A stretch of DNA of 27,117 nucleotides, taken from IMG/VR virus record IMGVR_UViG_3300037584_004099, positions 1 to 27,117 of that record; one strand, written 5' to 3'. Position 1 is the stretch's first letter, and each line of letters starts with the position of its first letter. Under the pieces are notes generated by a model. The model did not search any database. It was not told where the DNA came from and was given only the letters and a program-made list of their open reading frames with translations. This document shows, in pieces, positions 1 to 8,602 of the stretch. The DNA is from a virus. Made by a program: the position numbers and the translations under genes.

Positions 1-762
1 ATCAGCAACAAAACGCCAAGGTGCATTTTGATCAATACCAAACCCGTATTGAGTCGCTAACGAGGATACCAAATCAAAATTTGCGTCTAAAAAATATCTA
101 TCTGACTTCGGAAAATCATCGTTATGGTCATCCTCACTCGTACTAATAACAAGACCACTATTTAAGGGCGAGCAGTAAAAACTCTCTACAAAGCCAGATA
201 TAGTTATTGGGCCTGTTGATTTAGTATACTCTTCAACAAAATCCGTAAACACTCTCAAGAAAGAATCAACATCAACAATCCTATCATTTTCTTTTGGAAA
301 AGTACCAAGGTACGCATTTGAAAATAAAGGGTAAACAGTATCGATCATATAAGAATGGTACTGGCTTGTAACGCTTCTGAAGGCTTTTTTAGCAGATAGG
401 TTTGCATAGGGTCCGCTAGGCTCCATAGTTCCGTTTTCGACTAATTCTTTTACTTTGTCGCCAAGGTCTCTCCAGGCATCAGCCACAAAATTGATTGCAA
501 ACAATGGCTCGTTAGCATCAGAGTGACGCAATGGTTTTAAATATTGCTCGTTAACAATACTAGCATTACCTACGTTGTTTATTCTGCCAAGGAAAAAGTC
601 TTCCCCCCAAAAATTAAAAGCTCTCTGAGGTCCTATTAGTGGCAAAACAGAGTCTACATATTTTCTTCTTTGTTCGTGTGCTCTTCCGGCGTTGGACGAC
701 TCCTTGGCGACTGAAAAAAGGTAGGGTGCATTAACGATTGTTGGTTTGGGTGGTTGAGCCAT
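1..762 (-). CDS. Unrecognised probable tail/baseplate protein, 3' end beyond window
   Basis: Open reading frame of 254 codons that runs off the left edge, so only the N-terminal part is present. It starts at an ATG (minus strand, 760-762) preceded by AGGAGAG about 11 nt upstream, and begins MAQPPKPTIVNAPYLFSVAK. The start lies three bases beyond the stop of the 882-aa gene, so it continues the tail operon. No signal peptide, membrane segment or catalytic motif is visible. It is a soluble mixed alpha/beta sequence rich in aromatic residues (for example FNFWGEDFFLGRINNV). I do not recognise the family. Its place directly after a probable hub protein suggests a baseplate or virion structural role, but that is inference from context. 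Confidence 0.75.
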   Translation of the reverse strand, partial: MAQPPKPTIVNAPYLFSVAKESSNAGRAHEQRRKYVDSVLPLIGPQRAFNFWGEDFFLGRINNVGNASIVNEQYLKPLRHSDANEPLFAINFVADAWRDLGDKVKELVENGTMEPSGPYANLSAKKAFRSVTSQYHSYMIDTVYPLFSNAYLGTFPKENDRIVDVDSFLRVFTDFVEEYTKSTGPITISGFVESFYCSPLNSGLVISTSEDDHNDDFPKSDRYFLDANFDLVSSLATQYGFGIDQNAPWRFVAD

Positions 763-765
763 GAG

Positions 766-3414
766 CTATAACTCTCCTGGTCGCTGCAAAAACATACAGG
801 TTAAACGAGTCTCAAACGTAGAGGAACTTATTGTATTCTCAGACTTGACAACCATATAATATCCACCTATGCCTAACTTCTTAGCAACTTCGTTACCAAG
901 TGCAAACCCTGCGTCAACATAAATAATACTACCGTTTCTAAAAAAAGTATTGCCCACCATAGTAAGTTCCACATCCTGTGGCAATATCAAAGCAGAACCC
1001 ATATTATTATTTTCAATATGCATAGCCCGTAGTTGTGGCATTTTCTTTTCAGAGAAAGTAAAACTCTTAACGATACCCCTATCACTCCCTAGAGCGACGT
1101 GAAATATTCCAGATTCCCGATCTTTTTTGGGATCTCCAGTTAACTTACCTTTATCTTTGATAGTAGCAAAAACAACAAAAAAGGTTCTTGTTGGTCCAGA
1201 CTTGGCCATAGCTTTATTCTGGGTCGCTGCTTTGGATGCTTCACTTATTTGTCCTCTGCCTAGCCTCCCGCCAACTGAGGCTTTCTTTAAATCAGTACCA
1301 GGAACTTTTGGGTATGTCAAGGTGGTCATTGAAAAGTTAATTGAGACCTTCTTATTTGGTGTCTCAAGCGCTTGGTTTAACAACGGAGCAACAAGGTTCG
1401 ATAGTAATTTATTGATGAAAGATCTTAAACTTATTCTTTGTGGTGGTGGGTTACCACCAGTGTAATTATCTATGAACCACTGCCCGAACCACTCAACGTT
1501 AATTGGAATATCTGCTATTGAAAAGTTAGCATCTTTGTTTGTTGTAAGTCCAGCAGAATAACCACTAAAAGCACCAAATATTAGATTGCCATCTACTAGC
1601 TCTAAAAGTGTTTGTCTCTTGCCATTAATATCGCTATTGGCAATATCAATCAAATCTCCAACTGTGAAAAATACGACTTTGCTTGCCTCCGTTTTTGAGT
1701 CAACAAAAACATTTTTCGGGTCCAGAGCAAATTTTGTGTCAACTGGATCTAGTCCCGCATCCTTTCTTCTTTTATTGGTCATAGCATCTCTGAACGCTGC
1801 CTGCCTTTGCCCAATAGCGGTAACCCCCTGTCCTAACTTACCTACCTTAACATTGACGGAGCCACCGCTAGACATGGCTGTTTCTGGCTTGGTTGATTGT
1901 AAAACAGAGGGCTCAACAGTCACATACCTTAGCCTACCAGAGTCCAAAAGCTGCATCATAAACTGACTATGCCTTCTAGTGTTCATTCTGGAGTCTATCA
2001 TAGATCTGACAAGCCGGCAAGATTCTATGCCATTTTCAATCTTTTCCAACTGTTTAGCATACTTATCCCCGTTTTGACCGTTTTGCTCAATAAGGTATTG
2101 CCTAGCCATCAAGAGTGTTTTTTCCTCATAGTCAACTGCGTCGAGACTAATTTTAAAGCCCGGACTAAGCGTAAATCCGTCTGTTACAGCAGCCTTATGT
2201 AATTGTTTGGCAATAAAACCAACCATTTGCTTGTCATTGGGTCCAAACTCTCCAGTGCCAAGGTTGATAGGGGTGCTATCATCTGCTTTGTAGCCAAAAG
2301 CCTTGTCCCCCACTTTTCCATCTTTTGCTTTGTTTTTATCAGAAAGGTAGCCAAAAGTGGCCCAGTTTGCCCAACCCTTCTCAAGGCTTATCGCTCGGGG
2401 TACAATCGTTATTTGAGATTTTGGTTCTGTTCTTACCCGCTCAAAAATGTCGGCTGCTTCCGGATCAGATAACAAACTATCCAAAGAGCCAACATACTCT
2501 ATGTTTAGATTAACCTGCCCCTGTTGACCAAACTCTAGTTTATATTTGGTAAAGTTTAAAAGAATGGTTTTTTGAGTTGCGGCAACAGAGGCCTTAAAGT
2601 CCCTGATTTGATTAACATTCATCCCAGCAAAAAACACTTCCTCGTTTATTCTCTGAGGCATACTCCAGCCAACTTTTATTTTTAGTTGTTTGAATGACTT
2701 CTTATCGTCGGCTTTTTTTAGTGCCCCGACATCTTGTATGGTCTTCTCCTTCATCGTATTAAATCTTGCAATGATGTCGTTAAAAGCGGCTGTCTTATCT
2801 GTTTGTGACTTAACTAACTCATCCTCATTATTAACATTAAATATGAATCTTAAAAACTGCTGAGATAATAACTCTTGGGCACTGCTAAAAACTAAATCAA
2901 CCGAGGCCTTTAGTGTTTTGTCACCTTGGTGTTTGTTATCAAACATCCACGAAAATTCTTTTACGCCAACTTGTGATCCCGCTGTACTGGCATCAAGTAT
3001 TGTTTTTCCGTTTCGAATTTCTAAGTTGCCACCATAGAGTTTTTTACCCATCTCTATCATGCGCTTGCCAGAAACGTGATCACTAAAATTAAAAGGAGTC
3101 TCCTCTAAGACACCGTTAACATTTTCCACAAAAAAGAACTCTAATCTTGGTGTTAGAGCGCTCAACTGTGCCGGATTGGCATCTATAAAATTCTGTATTA
3201 TTGGTGGGTTTGCCATTCTTGAAATTAGTCCAACATTCGACTCCCCCCTTCCAAACGAGGGAGTGTGAGCCAACACGTTGGTAAACTTAGATCGGCGAAC
3301 CTCTGTCTGTATAGCTTCGAATGCTCCTAAAAGATATGCTTGAGCGTTTGCCTGTGTTCTGGCAATAGCGGCCTCAGCAGACTCTTCGCCTTTCTTTTCT
3401 TCTTCTTCTGACAC
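766..3414 (-). CDS. Large probable baseplate hub / virion structural protein, 882 aa
   Basis: An 882-residue protein starting at GTG (3414), one base overlapping the TAG of the preceding gene, with GGAG 7 nt upstream. The N-terminus is a short charged, Glu/Lys-rich stretch, followed by a long soluble sequence without membrane segments. The last ~70 residues contain GNTFFRNGSIIYVDAG and then GIGGYYMVVKSENTIS before a beta-rich end. In sequence style these resemble the C-terminal parts of contractile-tail hub proteins (gp27 / late-control-D type), where the peptide follows a statement of fibre or tube position. The gene follows tape measure, tube-initiator and LysM wedge genes, which is where a hub is expected. 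The hub assignment is inference; 'virion structural protein' is firmer. It is much longer than T4 gp27 (about 390 aa), so it may be fused to another domain. No lysozyme or peptidase motif was recognised in it. Confidence 0.6.
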   Translation of the reverse strand: MSEEEEKKGEESAEAAIARTQANAQAYLLGAFEAIQTEVRRSKFTNVLAHTPSFGRGESNVGLISRMANPPIIQNFIDANPAQLSALTPRLEFFFVENVNGVLEETPFNFSDHVSGKRMIEMGKKLYGGNLEIRNGKTILDASTAGSQVGVKEFSWMFDNKHQGDKTLKASVDLVFSSAQELLSQQFLRFIFNVNNEDELVKSQTDKTAAFNDIIARFNTMKEKTIQDVGALKKADDKKSFKQLKIKVGWSMPQRINEEVFFAGMNVNQIRDFKASVAATQKTILLNFTKYKLEFGQQGQVNLNIEYVGSLDSLLSDPEAADIFERVRTEPKSQITIVPRAISLEKGWANWATFGYLSDKNKAKDGKVGDKAFGYKADDSTPINLGTGEFGPNDKQMVGFIAKQLHKAAVTDGFTLSPGFKISLDAVDYEEKTLLMARQYLIEQNGQNGDKYAKQLEKIENGIESCRLVRSMIDSRMNTRRHSQFMMQLLDSGRLRYVTVEPSVLQSTKPETAMSSGGSVNVKVGKLGQGVTAIGQRQAAFRDAMTNKRRKDAGLDPVDTKFALDPKNVFVDSKTEASKVVFFTVGDLIDIANSDINGKRQTLLELVDGNLIFGAFSGYSAGLTTNKDANFSIADIPINVEWFGQWFIDNYTGGNPPPQRISLRSFINKLLSNLVAPLLNQALETPNKKVSINFSMTTLTYPKVPGTDLKKASVGGRLGRGQISEASKAATQNKAMAKSGPTRTFFVVFATIKDKGKLTGDPKKDRESGIFHVALGSDRGIVKSFTFSEKKMPQLRAMHIENNNMGSALILPQDVELTMVGNTFFRNGSIIYVDAGFALGNEVAKKLGIGGYYMVVKSENTISSSTFETRLTCMFLQRPGEL

Positions 3415-3773
3415 TAGACATCTCCATTCGATCGCTCAAAAAAATTAAGCACCTCTGTTATATTTGTAGGAACATAAAAAACATCGCCAGTTTGAAAGTG
3501 TGCCTCCGTTGGCTTTTGGTTAAACCACGCTATCAACCACCAGAGCCTTGGATCACCATAAAACTCATTTGCTAAATTGTATAGCTTAGAGGTTGAGTTC
3601 CAAATCAAAGTTGACAGTGCCATGTTTCCACGCTCTTCGGTGGTGGGGTAGTAAAATCTAGCTGTATCATACTGAGTTAGCTTTTTTATATCTCGCTGAT
3701 CAAAAAAAGCCTCTCTGTAAGACTCTTTGTCATTAACCAATAATCCACGAGTTGAGTACCTAGTAAAAGACAT
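3414..3773 (-). CDS. gp53: Baseplate wedge protein, gp53-like with LysM-type domain
   Basis: A 119-aa protein with an ATG start at 3773. The N-terminal half (TRYSTRGLLVNDKESYREAF) is followed by a LysM-like fold from about residue 55 to 108. Key residues are the N-LA-EFYGDPRLWW-LIAWFN helix pair and the GDVFYVP turn near residues 97-103, which are typical of LysM modules in phage baseplate proteins. In T4, gp53 is a wedge component that carries a LysM-like domain and locks wedges around the hub. The ATG lies 5 nt from the stop of the upstream gene, and the gene's TAG overlaps the GTG of the 882-aa gene by one base, so the three are probably translationally coupled. It is shorter than T4 gp53 (about 196 aa), so the wedge-specific part is reduced. 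Family assignment is fairly secure; exact equivalence to gp53 is inferred. Confidence 0.68.
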   Translation of the reverse strand: MSFTRYSTRGLLVNDKESYREAFFDQRDIKKLTQYDTARFYYPTTEERGNMALSTLIWNSTSKLYNLANEFYGDPRLWWLIAWFNQKPTEAHFQTGDVFYVPTNITEVLNFFERSNGDV

Positions 3774-3778
3774 GTTGT

Positions 3779-4573
3779 TTACCGCCTATTTCCAAGCACC
3801 TGTTGATTAGCTTGTGCGTTCGCTGTAGAGTCACCAGTAGCAGGGGTGTTCCTAGCACCGCTAGACCTTCCCGCAGAGGGGACTGGGGTGTCAGTCTTGT
3901 AAGGGAACCCGCCTGCCGACTCTCTCAGCACCGGCTGCCCATCGTTCTTACCAGTAGTCCAGCCCATCAAGTGCTCGTGGAGAACATTCAACTCAAAGTT
4001 TAGGGCAACAGTCTTTGGATAGATAGCGGTGTTTTTACCGTCCATAAACATACCGTCTTCGCTTCTAACATCTACCGTAAAGCCGTTTACATACCCTAGC
4101 AGGCCTTTATCTTCATCTTTTGCATTATGTATAAGATTAACAAACTTAACCCTCAACAGGGGAGACATATTTAAAACAGAACCAACGTTTGAGCCGCCCT
4201 GTTGTTGATAGGTAGGGTACATAAATGTCATCAAAACATTTATCACGTCCATATTTCTCTTGGCCTGTTCAAAAGAACTAGCCGGGACGTTCCAAGACAT
4301 AGCGATCGCCCGTCTAGTGTTTTGGTAAACAGCTATTGGATCCATACGACCATAAACGTCCTCCGCATTCCAAGTTTGAGTATAGGCATCACTGAAGTTT
4401 TCTAAGAAAGCTGGGAAGTTAACCTTATACCCTGTCGGTAGGTGCTCTATTTCTAGTTTGTACCCTTTGTTATACATCTGACCAATTCCAGGAATCCCAT
4501 GGTTAGCCGACTGTTCGGGTGATGAAATGTTATCAATACCTTTTTTTAGATCTCTTGGTTTAAATACAGACAT
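3779..4573 (-). CDS. Baseplate tail-tube initiator-like protein (gp48/gp54 position)
   Basis: A 264-aa protein with an ATG at 4573 and an AAGGGGG Shine-Dalgarno motif, which lies partly over the stop of the tape-measure gene. The central part (about residues 40-205) is a compact beta-rich domain carrying NAEDVYGRMDPIAVYQNTRR, MYPTY and GLLGYVNGFTVDV segments. The last ~60 residues are low complexity, rich in Gly, Ser, Ala and Asn and probably disordered. In T4 the genes directly after the tape measure are 48 and 54, tube-like proteins that form the first rings on the baseplate and nucleate tube growth. This gene occupies that position and its domain looks tube-related, so it probably starts the tube. 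I recognise it as a conserved protein of T4-related aquatic phages. The precise T4 counterpart is inferred from context. Confidence 0.6.
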   Translation of the reverse strand: MSVFKPRDLKKGIDNISSPEQSANHGIPGIGQMYNKGYKLEIEHLPTGYKVNFPAFLENFSDAYTQTWNAEDVYGRMDPIAVYQNTRRAIAMSWNVPASSFEQAKRNMDVINVLMTFMYPTYQQQGGSNVGSVLNMSPLLRVKFVNLIHNAKDEDKGLLGYVNGFTVDVRSEDGMFMDGKNTAIYPKTVALNFELNVLHEHLMGWTTGKNDGQPVLRESAGGFPYKTDTPVPSAGRSSGARNTPATGDSTANAQANQQVLGNRR

Positions 4574-4584
4574 ATTTTACCCCC

Positions 4585-7098
4585 TTATTTCGGCTTTAAA
4601 TCGTACTTGTCAGCCAGTATATTAACTATCACTTCGCCAAGTTTTCTTCCGTCTACTTTAAGTTCCACAGTCTTATTTCCAACACGTTCTTCCCCGGTGA
4701 CTGCGGGAACAACTGCATCGGCGAGTGCATTTAGGGCCGGCACACTAGCGCCATTTGATTGGACCATAACACTTATTATTTTGTCAAATACCGATTCTGC
4801 ACTTTCAAGCTGTGCTTTATCCATTTGGGATGTTACCTTAACTACTTGTGTTAGTTTTTCCATCGAATCGGCGGATACTGTAACATCCTCACTCAAACTA
4901 CCAATGGACTCGATAAACATTCCTATACCCGCAGCAGCAGCGCCAATACCAATTCCTATTAGGGCTATGGCACCACCCATAGCGTATAATATGCCAGTTG
5001 CTATGGTGCCAACTTTAGCAAACCCAGCCAAAGCCGGAATCAAGAAATATAACCCAACACCCAGTCCAACTAAACCAAGCCCAGCGGCTAGTAACTGCCC
5101 TGTGTCTAATTGATTAAAAGACTCGACAAAGTTACCCATACCTGTTGCTGCAAAATATATTCCGGCACCAATGAGCGCAACCGCTGCGCCTAAAGCTAGC
5201 ATCTTCATCGCAGCGCCACCGGCTGCATTACCGGCAGTGGTCGTAGCAGTAGCGTTCGTCGTCTGAGCCTTGGCAAGTCTCAGTTCGGAAACTTCCCGCT
5301 GGAGGTTGGCGACCATTGCTTCGAGGTCAGCCTTAGCGCCAAGACTTGCTGCTCCGGCTCCTGCGCCGTCTGCGGCGGTGTTAAGTTTGGTCGCTGCGGC
5401 TTTTTGCAGTGTCGTTAAGATTCCATCTTTTTGGATCCCCATGTTCACTCTCAATATAGTGTTGAAAAGAACCATCCCAGCAACTATAGTCTTAACAGCA
5501 CCAACAAGACCCAGAATAATTCCGCCGAAGATCGCAAACCCTTGTCCAACTGGTCCCGCCATAAGCTCGGCGACGGCAGCAAACTTATTAATAAGTGGAG
5601 CAAGCATTATGGAAATATTTTCAAGTGCAGCAGCTTGTTTTTGTTGTATCGTTGTCAGTTCTTCGGCACGTTCAGCGGCGGTCTTTTGAGCCCTTGCAGC
5701 AGCTTGGAAGTCTGCCTCACTTCCAAAGAACTTAGCAGCCATGCTAACGTCCATTCCCATCATTTCAGCAACGGCCTGCTTTTGACGCCTACCAAGTTGT
5801 TCGAAGTTCATTCCACTTTGAGCAAACTCGGCTCTTAATAGTTTGATTCTTTGCTCGTGGGTGGCTCCCAACATTTCAACAGAATTTATTTGCAGTCCTA
5901 ATTGAGCGTTGAGTTTTCCTGCCATATCAGCAGCACCCTCAAAAGTGTCAAATGCCTCTGCAAGATCAAAAGCTTCAGAAACATCAACACCAAGTTTTCT
6001 GGCTTGTTCAGCCAATGCGCTAAATTCTTTTTTAGCATCTTTACCAAACCTAGCGAGCTTAGGCCCTAGTTTTGTGAAATCTTCGATAAGCCTGCCAGTT
6101 GGCATACCAAGGCGTCCGGCTAGGGCATCAAATTCAGGCAAGGCGTCTCTAGCACCCTGCAAGCTCATTCCCATGCCCTTAGTTAACAGGTCAATTGCCT
6201 GTGCTGACACCCCTGAAGCAACACCCAGTCTTTCAAACTGGACAATTGTGTCTGCAACCGAAGCTTGTGTAGCTTGATCCGCTGCTAAAAAAGCTACGGA
6301 TGTAGCCCTGAGTTCACTTAGGGCTTTGGTTGCCTCCTCCGAGACAACACCAAATTCGGTGTTTCTTTGAACAAGCGACTCCATTTGTTCAACTTGCTCT
6401 TGTCCTGCGCCAGTGTTCTGTTGGAAGGCAATTCTGTTATCATCAAGCTTTATTCCCATCTGGGTTAAACCTGATATGGCTGAGCCTAACCCGTCAGAAA
6501 AGTTTAAAGTTTCGTATCCAGCCATATTCATAGCCTTGGACATTCCAGTAATAGCTATACCCGTAAAACGAGTATTATCTGATAAGGATCTTTGTATTTC
6601 AGCAAGTCTTGAAAGCGTTTGCTCCCGTTCAGCTAGAATCTTTGCGTTGTCTATATAAGCTGCGGCCGCTTCACGAAGGCCTTGGACCTCGCCAGCGCTA
6701 GCGGCGGTTGATTCTAAAATTCTCTCCTGAAGTTCGATCTGTTGCTCAATGAACTCTTTTCGCTGGTCATTACCCGTACCAATAGCGTCTGCTAATTCTC
6801 TCTGGAGAGCACCAAGAGACAATGCCGCAGCCTGAAACTGAAGGGCTCCACCTTCTAGGTTTTCAAAAGCGTTAACTTGATCACGCAAGACCCCAAGAAA
6901 TTCTCGGGACTGCTCAACGTCAAAGGCACCCTTTAAGTTATCGAGGGCGCCCTGTAGTTTGCTTACCTTCTCAGCAGCTTTTTCCGCAGATTCGCCCTGC
7001 TGGTCTAAAGACTCAGCGTTTTCCTTGTTGGATTCAGTGTTTTCCTCTGTAGCCTCAGATCGTTTTTTAATTTCTTCTGGATCGTCACCGTTTGCCAT
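4585..7098 (-). CDS. gp29: Tail tape measure protein
   Basis: An 837-aa protein starting at ATG 7098 behind AGGAG with a 6-nt spacer. It shows the usual tape-measure organisation. The N-terminus is highly charged and coiled coil (Glu/Lys/Gln heptads, about residues 8-170). A long helical Ala/Gln-rich middle runs to about 500. Hydrophobic stretches rich in Gly, Ala and Ile follow near 510-545, 630-655 and 668-728, which could insert in the host membrane during DNA ejection. The C-terminal ~100 residues are a small soluble domain. The protein sets tail length and is threaded inside the tube; it is longer than T4 gp29 (590 aa), implying a longer tail if the usual length relation holds. It lies after the probable tail chaperone pair and before the baseplate genes. 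No peptidoglycan hydrolase domain was recognised in it. Confidence 0.85.
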   Translation of the reverse strand: MANGDDPEEIKKRSEATEENTESNKENAESLDQQGESAEKAAEKVSKLQGALDNLKGAFDVEQSREFLGVLRDQVNAFENLEGGALQFQAAALSLGALQRELADAIGTGNDQRKEFIEQQIELQERILESTAASAGEVQGLREAAAAYIDNAKILAEREQTLSRLAEIQRSLSDNTRFTGIAITGMSKAMNMAGYETLNFSDGLGSAISGLTQMGIKLDDNRIAFQQNTGAGQEQVEQMESLVQRNTEFGVVSEEATKALSELRATSVAFLAADQATQASVADTIVQFERLGVASGVSAQAIDLLTKGMGMSLQGARDALPEFDALAGRLGMPTGRLIEDFTKLGPKLARFGKDAKKEFSALAEQARKLGVDVSEAFDLAEAFDTFEGAADMAGKLNAQLGLQINSVEMLGATHEQRIKLLRAEFAQSGMNFEQLGRRQKQAVAEMMGMDVSMAAKFFGSEADFQAAARAQKTAAERAEELTTIQQKQAAALENISIMLAPLINKFAAVAELMAGPVGQGFAIFGGIILGLVGAVKTIVAGMVLFNTILRVNMGIQKDGILTTLQKAAATKLNTAADGAGAGAASLGAKADLEAMVANLQREVSELRLAKAQTTNATATTTAGNAAGGAAMKMLALGAAVALIGAGIYFAATGMGNFVESFNQLDTGQLLAAGLGLVGLGVGLYFLIPALAGFAKVGTIATGILYAMGGAIALIGIGIGAAAAGIGMFIESIGSLSEDVTVSADSMEKLTQVVKVTSQMDKAQLESAESVFDKIISVMVQSNGASVPALNALADAVVPAVTGEERVGNKTVELKVDGRKLGEVIVNILADKYDLKPK

Positions 7099-7107
7099 CT
7101 AAAGCTC

Positions 7108-7446
7108 CTACGGATTCTTGATAGGCCAGTTAATCTTTGCCTCTCGTTCGAATCTCTTTATGGCAACGTCAAGTTTAGATTTTTGCTTGTAGGTCAACGG
7201 ATCATCAAGACCATATTTCTTGATGTAGTCCATATATCTTTTTTCATTTACCAAAGCATCAGTAAAGCGCTGGACTTCAATGCGGTTTCCTCGGACCTTG
7301 ACAGGGATGCGTCTCCCCTTGTACATTTTGGAGAGCAAATACTCAATCCAAGCAGCGAATACATGAAGTATGTTTTCATTAAGTTCTCCCTTGCGGGCAG
7401 CCCCCAAATCAAACACCATATCTTTCAATTGATCTTCAGTAAGCAC
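7108..7446 (-). CDS. Conserved small tail-module protein, GTG start
   Basis: A 112-aa protein whose start is a GTG at 7446, supported by a strong GAGGGG Shine-Dalgarno motif 5 nt upstream; no upstream ATG competes. The sequence is largely helical and basic, beginning MLTEDQLKDMVFDLGAARKG and ending with a Lys/Arg-rich helix (QKSKLDVAIKRFEREAKINW). It has no membrane segment or cysteine pair. It sits between the gp26-type / small chaperone-like genes and the tape measure, with its stop 9 nt from the tape-measure ATG, so it belongs to the tail operon. I have seen similar proteins next to tape measures in T4-related phages but do not know a function. A role in tape-measure handling or baseplate assembly is a guess from position. 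Confidence 0.72.
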   Translation of the reverse strand: MLTEDQLKDMVFDLGAARKGELNENILHVFAAWIEYLLSKMYKGRRIPVKVRGNRIEVQRFTDALVNEKRYMDYIKKYGLDDPLTYKQKSKLDVAIKRFEREAKINWPIKNP

Positions 7447-7493
7447 AGGTACCCCTCAGCAATATAGACGGTTGCTTAATAAGTAGGTTGTAA

Positions 7494-7510
7494 ATAACTA
7501 TTTTAGTTAT
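7494..7510 (-). other. AT-rich hairpin after the small chaperone-like gene
   Basis: Perfect 7-bp inverted repeat ATAACTA / TAGTTAT with a 3-nt loop. It starts 3 nt past the TAA of the 7513-7776 reading frame and lies in the 66-nt gap before the 112-aa gene. On the minus strand it is followed by TTTACAACC, which is too short a U run for a confident intrinsic terminator. It may be an RNA 3'-end stabiliser or a weak terminator. Confidence 0.4.
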
Positions 7511-7512
7511 AT

Positions 7513-7776
7513 TTAGCGACGCCTTGATTTGGCTTTCCTCATAGCGTCTTCGTGCTGCTTGTTTTCTTTTTCTTTTTGTTGTACGAGGCGATTCAAAAAC
7601 CATCTTCGCAGCACAATGGGTAGGTTATAAGCCTCAAAAAAGCTCCAACCACCATAATATTTCAAGTTGAAAAACTCTTCATAAATGGCAACGTTATATT
7701 CGTCATTTAGGCCAAAGAAAGTCCGCAGTAAGCGGCACCTCCAGGGCCGCCTGATGTCCGCAGTTATCACACTCAA
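7513..7776 (-). CDS. Small tail-assembly chaperone-like frame without ATG; probably entered by +1 frameshift
   Basis: Open frame of 87 codons overlapping the 3' end of the gp26-like gene by 74 nt, in the +1 frame relative to it. The conserved-looking part is YYGGWSFFEAYNLPIVLRRW followed by a Lys/Glu/Arg-rich helix and SRRR. This Gly-Gly-Trp / Asn-Leu-Pro / Arg-Arg-Trp pattern resembles the small proteins that follow gp26-type genes in T4-related phages. No ATG exists upstream of the conserved core. The first possible starts are a TTG (7776) and a GTG (7770), neither with a ribosome binding site. Entry by frameshifting near CTT TGG C (7711-7717) would add 66 residues to the gp26-type protein, giving about 351 aa. 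That arrangement would match lambda G/GT-type chaperones. The coding frame is convincing; its start is not settled. Confidence 0.6.
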   Translation of the reverse strand: MSVITADIRRPWRCRLLRTFFGLNDEYNVAIYEEFFNLKYYGGWSFFEAYNLPIVLRRWFLNRLVQQKEKENKQHEDAMRKAKSRRR

Positions 7777-8569
7777 AGTTTGATGTCATATCAACATTAG
7801 GCGTAATCTTAACCATTAAGTTTCTGAGGTACCTTGAGTCCTTGGCTGGCATTGCGTTAATGAATTGCAATTTGTTTAATTTATCATCATTACCGTTAAC
7901 GGTGACAATCATCAAAGCCAGTTGTGTAGTTAAAGTATTCGACGCTTGATTTGTACGGTCCTTTCGCATAGTATTTTTTGCGATGGTGTTCTCATCCTTA
8001 CCATTTAGCATACGACACTCTACTACGACTTTTGACATTGGAAGTTCCACTCTAAATGTATTAGAATCAGTTATAGCGACTGCTTCCTCCTCAAGGGCGG
8101 AATTAAAATCTGTGTGTCCCAGTTCCTCAAGATTAAAAACATGATCACCCGTCTCATAGCAGGCTGGACATTTTACTTTTGTTTCATATTCTGGCCCGTA
8201 CCCTGTAATCCGAGCGGAAACAAGGATAGCATTCTTGTCTCCGACAAGCAAAGTATCAAGATTGATCTTTTTATCGACCAGAATGTTTTGTAGCATACGA
8301 TCGACAGCAATACCTTTTTTAAGCAAGGCTCGATCCGTTAGGATGTCCTCCTCTTTAGCTGTCATATACTTAATTTCAACTGTTTCCGCATTATGGAGCG
8401 GATGGCCGGGTGGATAGAATTTACCCTTACTTGGCAACTCCACAAACTCTGTGGGTAAAGCCCAATTAAACTGTGTATTTGCCGCAGATGCAGCAACAGC
8501 CGAAGATCCCTCGTCCTCTGGAGTTGGGAGTCCCTCGGCTGCGTTGAAGCGTCCTTCATTTCTGCTCAT
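7703..8569 (-). CDS. gp26: T4 gp26-family baseplate/tail assembly protein with zinc ribbon
   Basis: A 288-aa protein with an ATG at 8569 and AAAGG upstream. The first ~35 residues are low complexity (Ala/Glu/Ser). The core begins with PTEFVELPSKGKFYPPGHPL near 39-58, then the KYMTAKEEDILTD segment near 67-79 and GDKNAILVSARITGYG near 110-125. These are hallmarks of the family Pfam calls T4 baseplate (gp26/gp51 type). Two Cys pairs, CPAC at 134-137 and CDNC at 267-270, can form a zinc ribbon around an inserted ~130-residue domain. It is larger than T4 gp26 (208 aa). It lies directly after the tube gene and before the tape measure, where tail-assembly chaperones are usually encoded. Its end overlaps the next frame, so it may also be made as a frameshift-extended form. 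Baseplate/hub assembly factor is the conservative role. Confidence 0.78.
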   Translation of the reverse strand: MSRNEGRFNAAEGLPTPEDEGSSAVAASAANTQFNWALPTEFVELPSKGKFYPPGHPLHNAETVEIKYMTAKEEDILTDRALLKKGIAVDRMLQNILVDKKINLDTLLVGDKNAILVSARITGYGPEYETKVKCPACYETGDHVFNLEELGHTDFNSALEEEAVAITDSNTFRVELPMSKVVVECRMLNGKDENTIAKNTMRKDRTNQASNTLTTQLALMIVTVNGNDDKLNKLQFINAMPAKDSRYLRNLMVKITPNVDMTSNFECDNCGHQAALEVPLTADFLWPK

Positions 8570-8602
8570 ATTTTAAAACCTTTCTTAAAACTTCTAGGAG
8601 TG

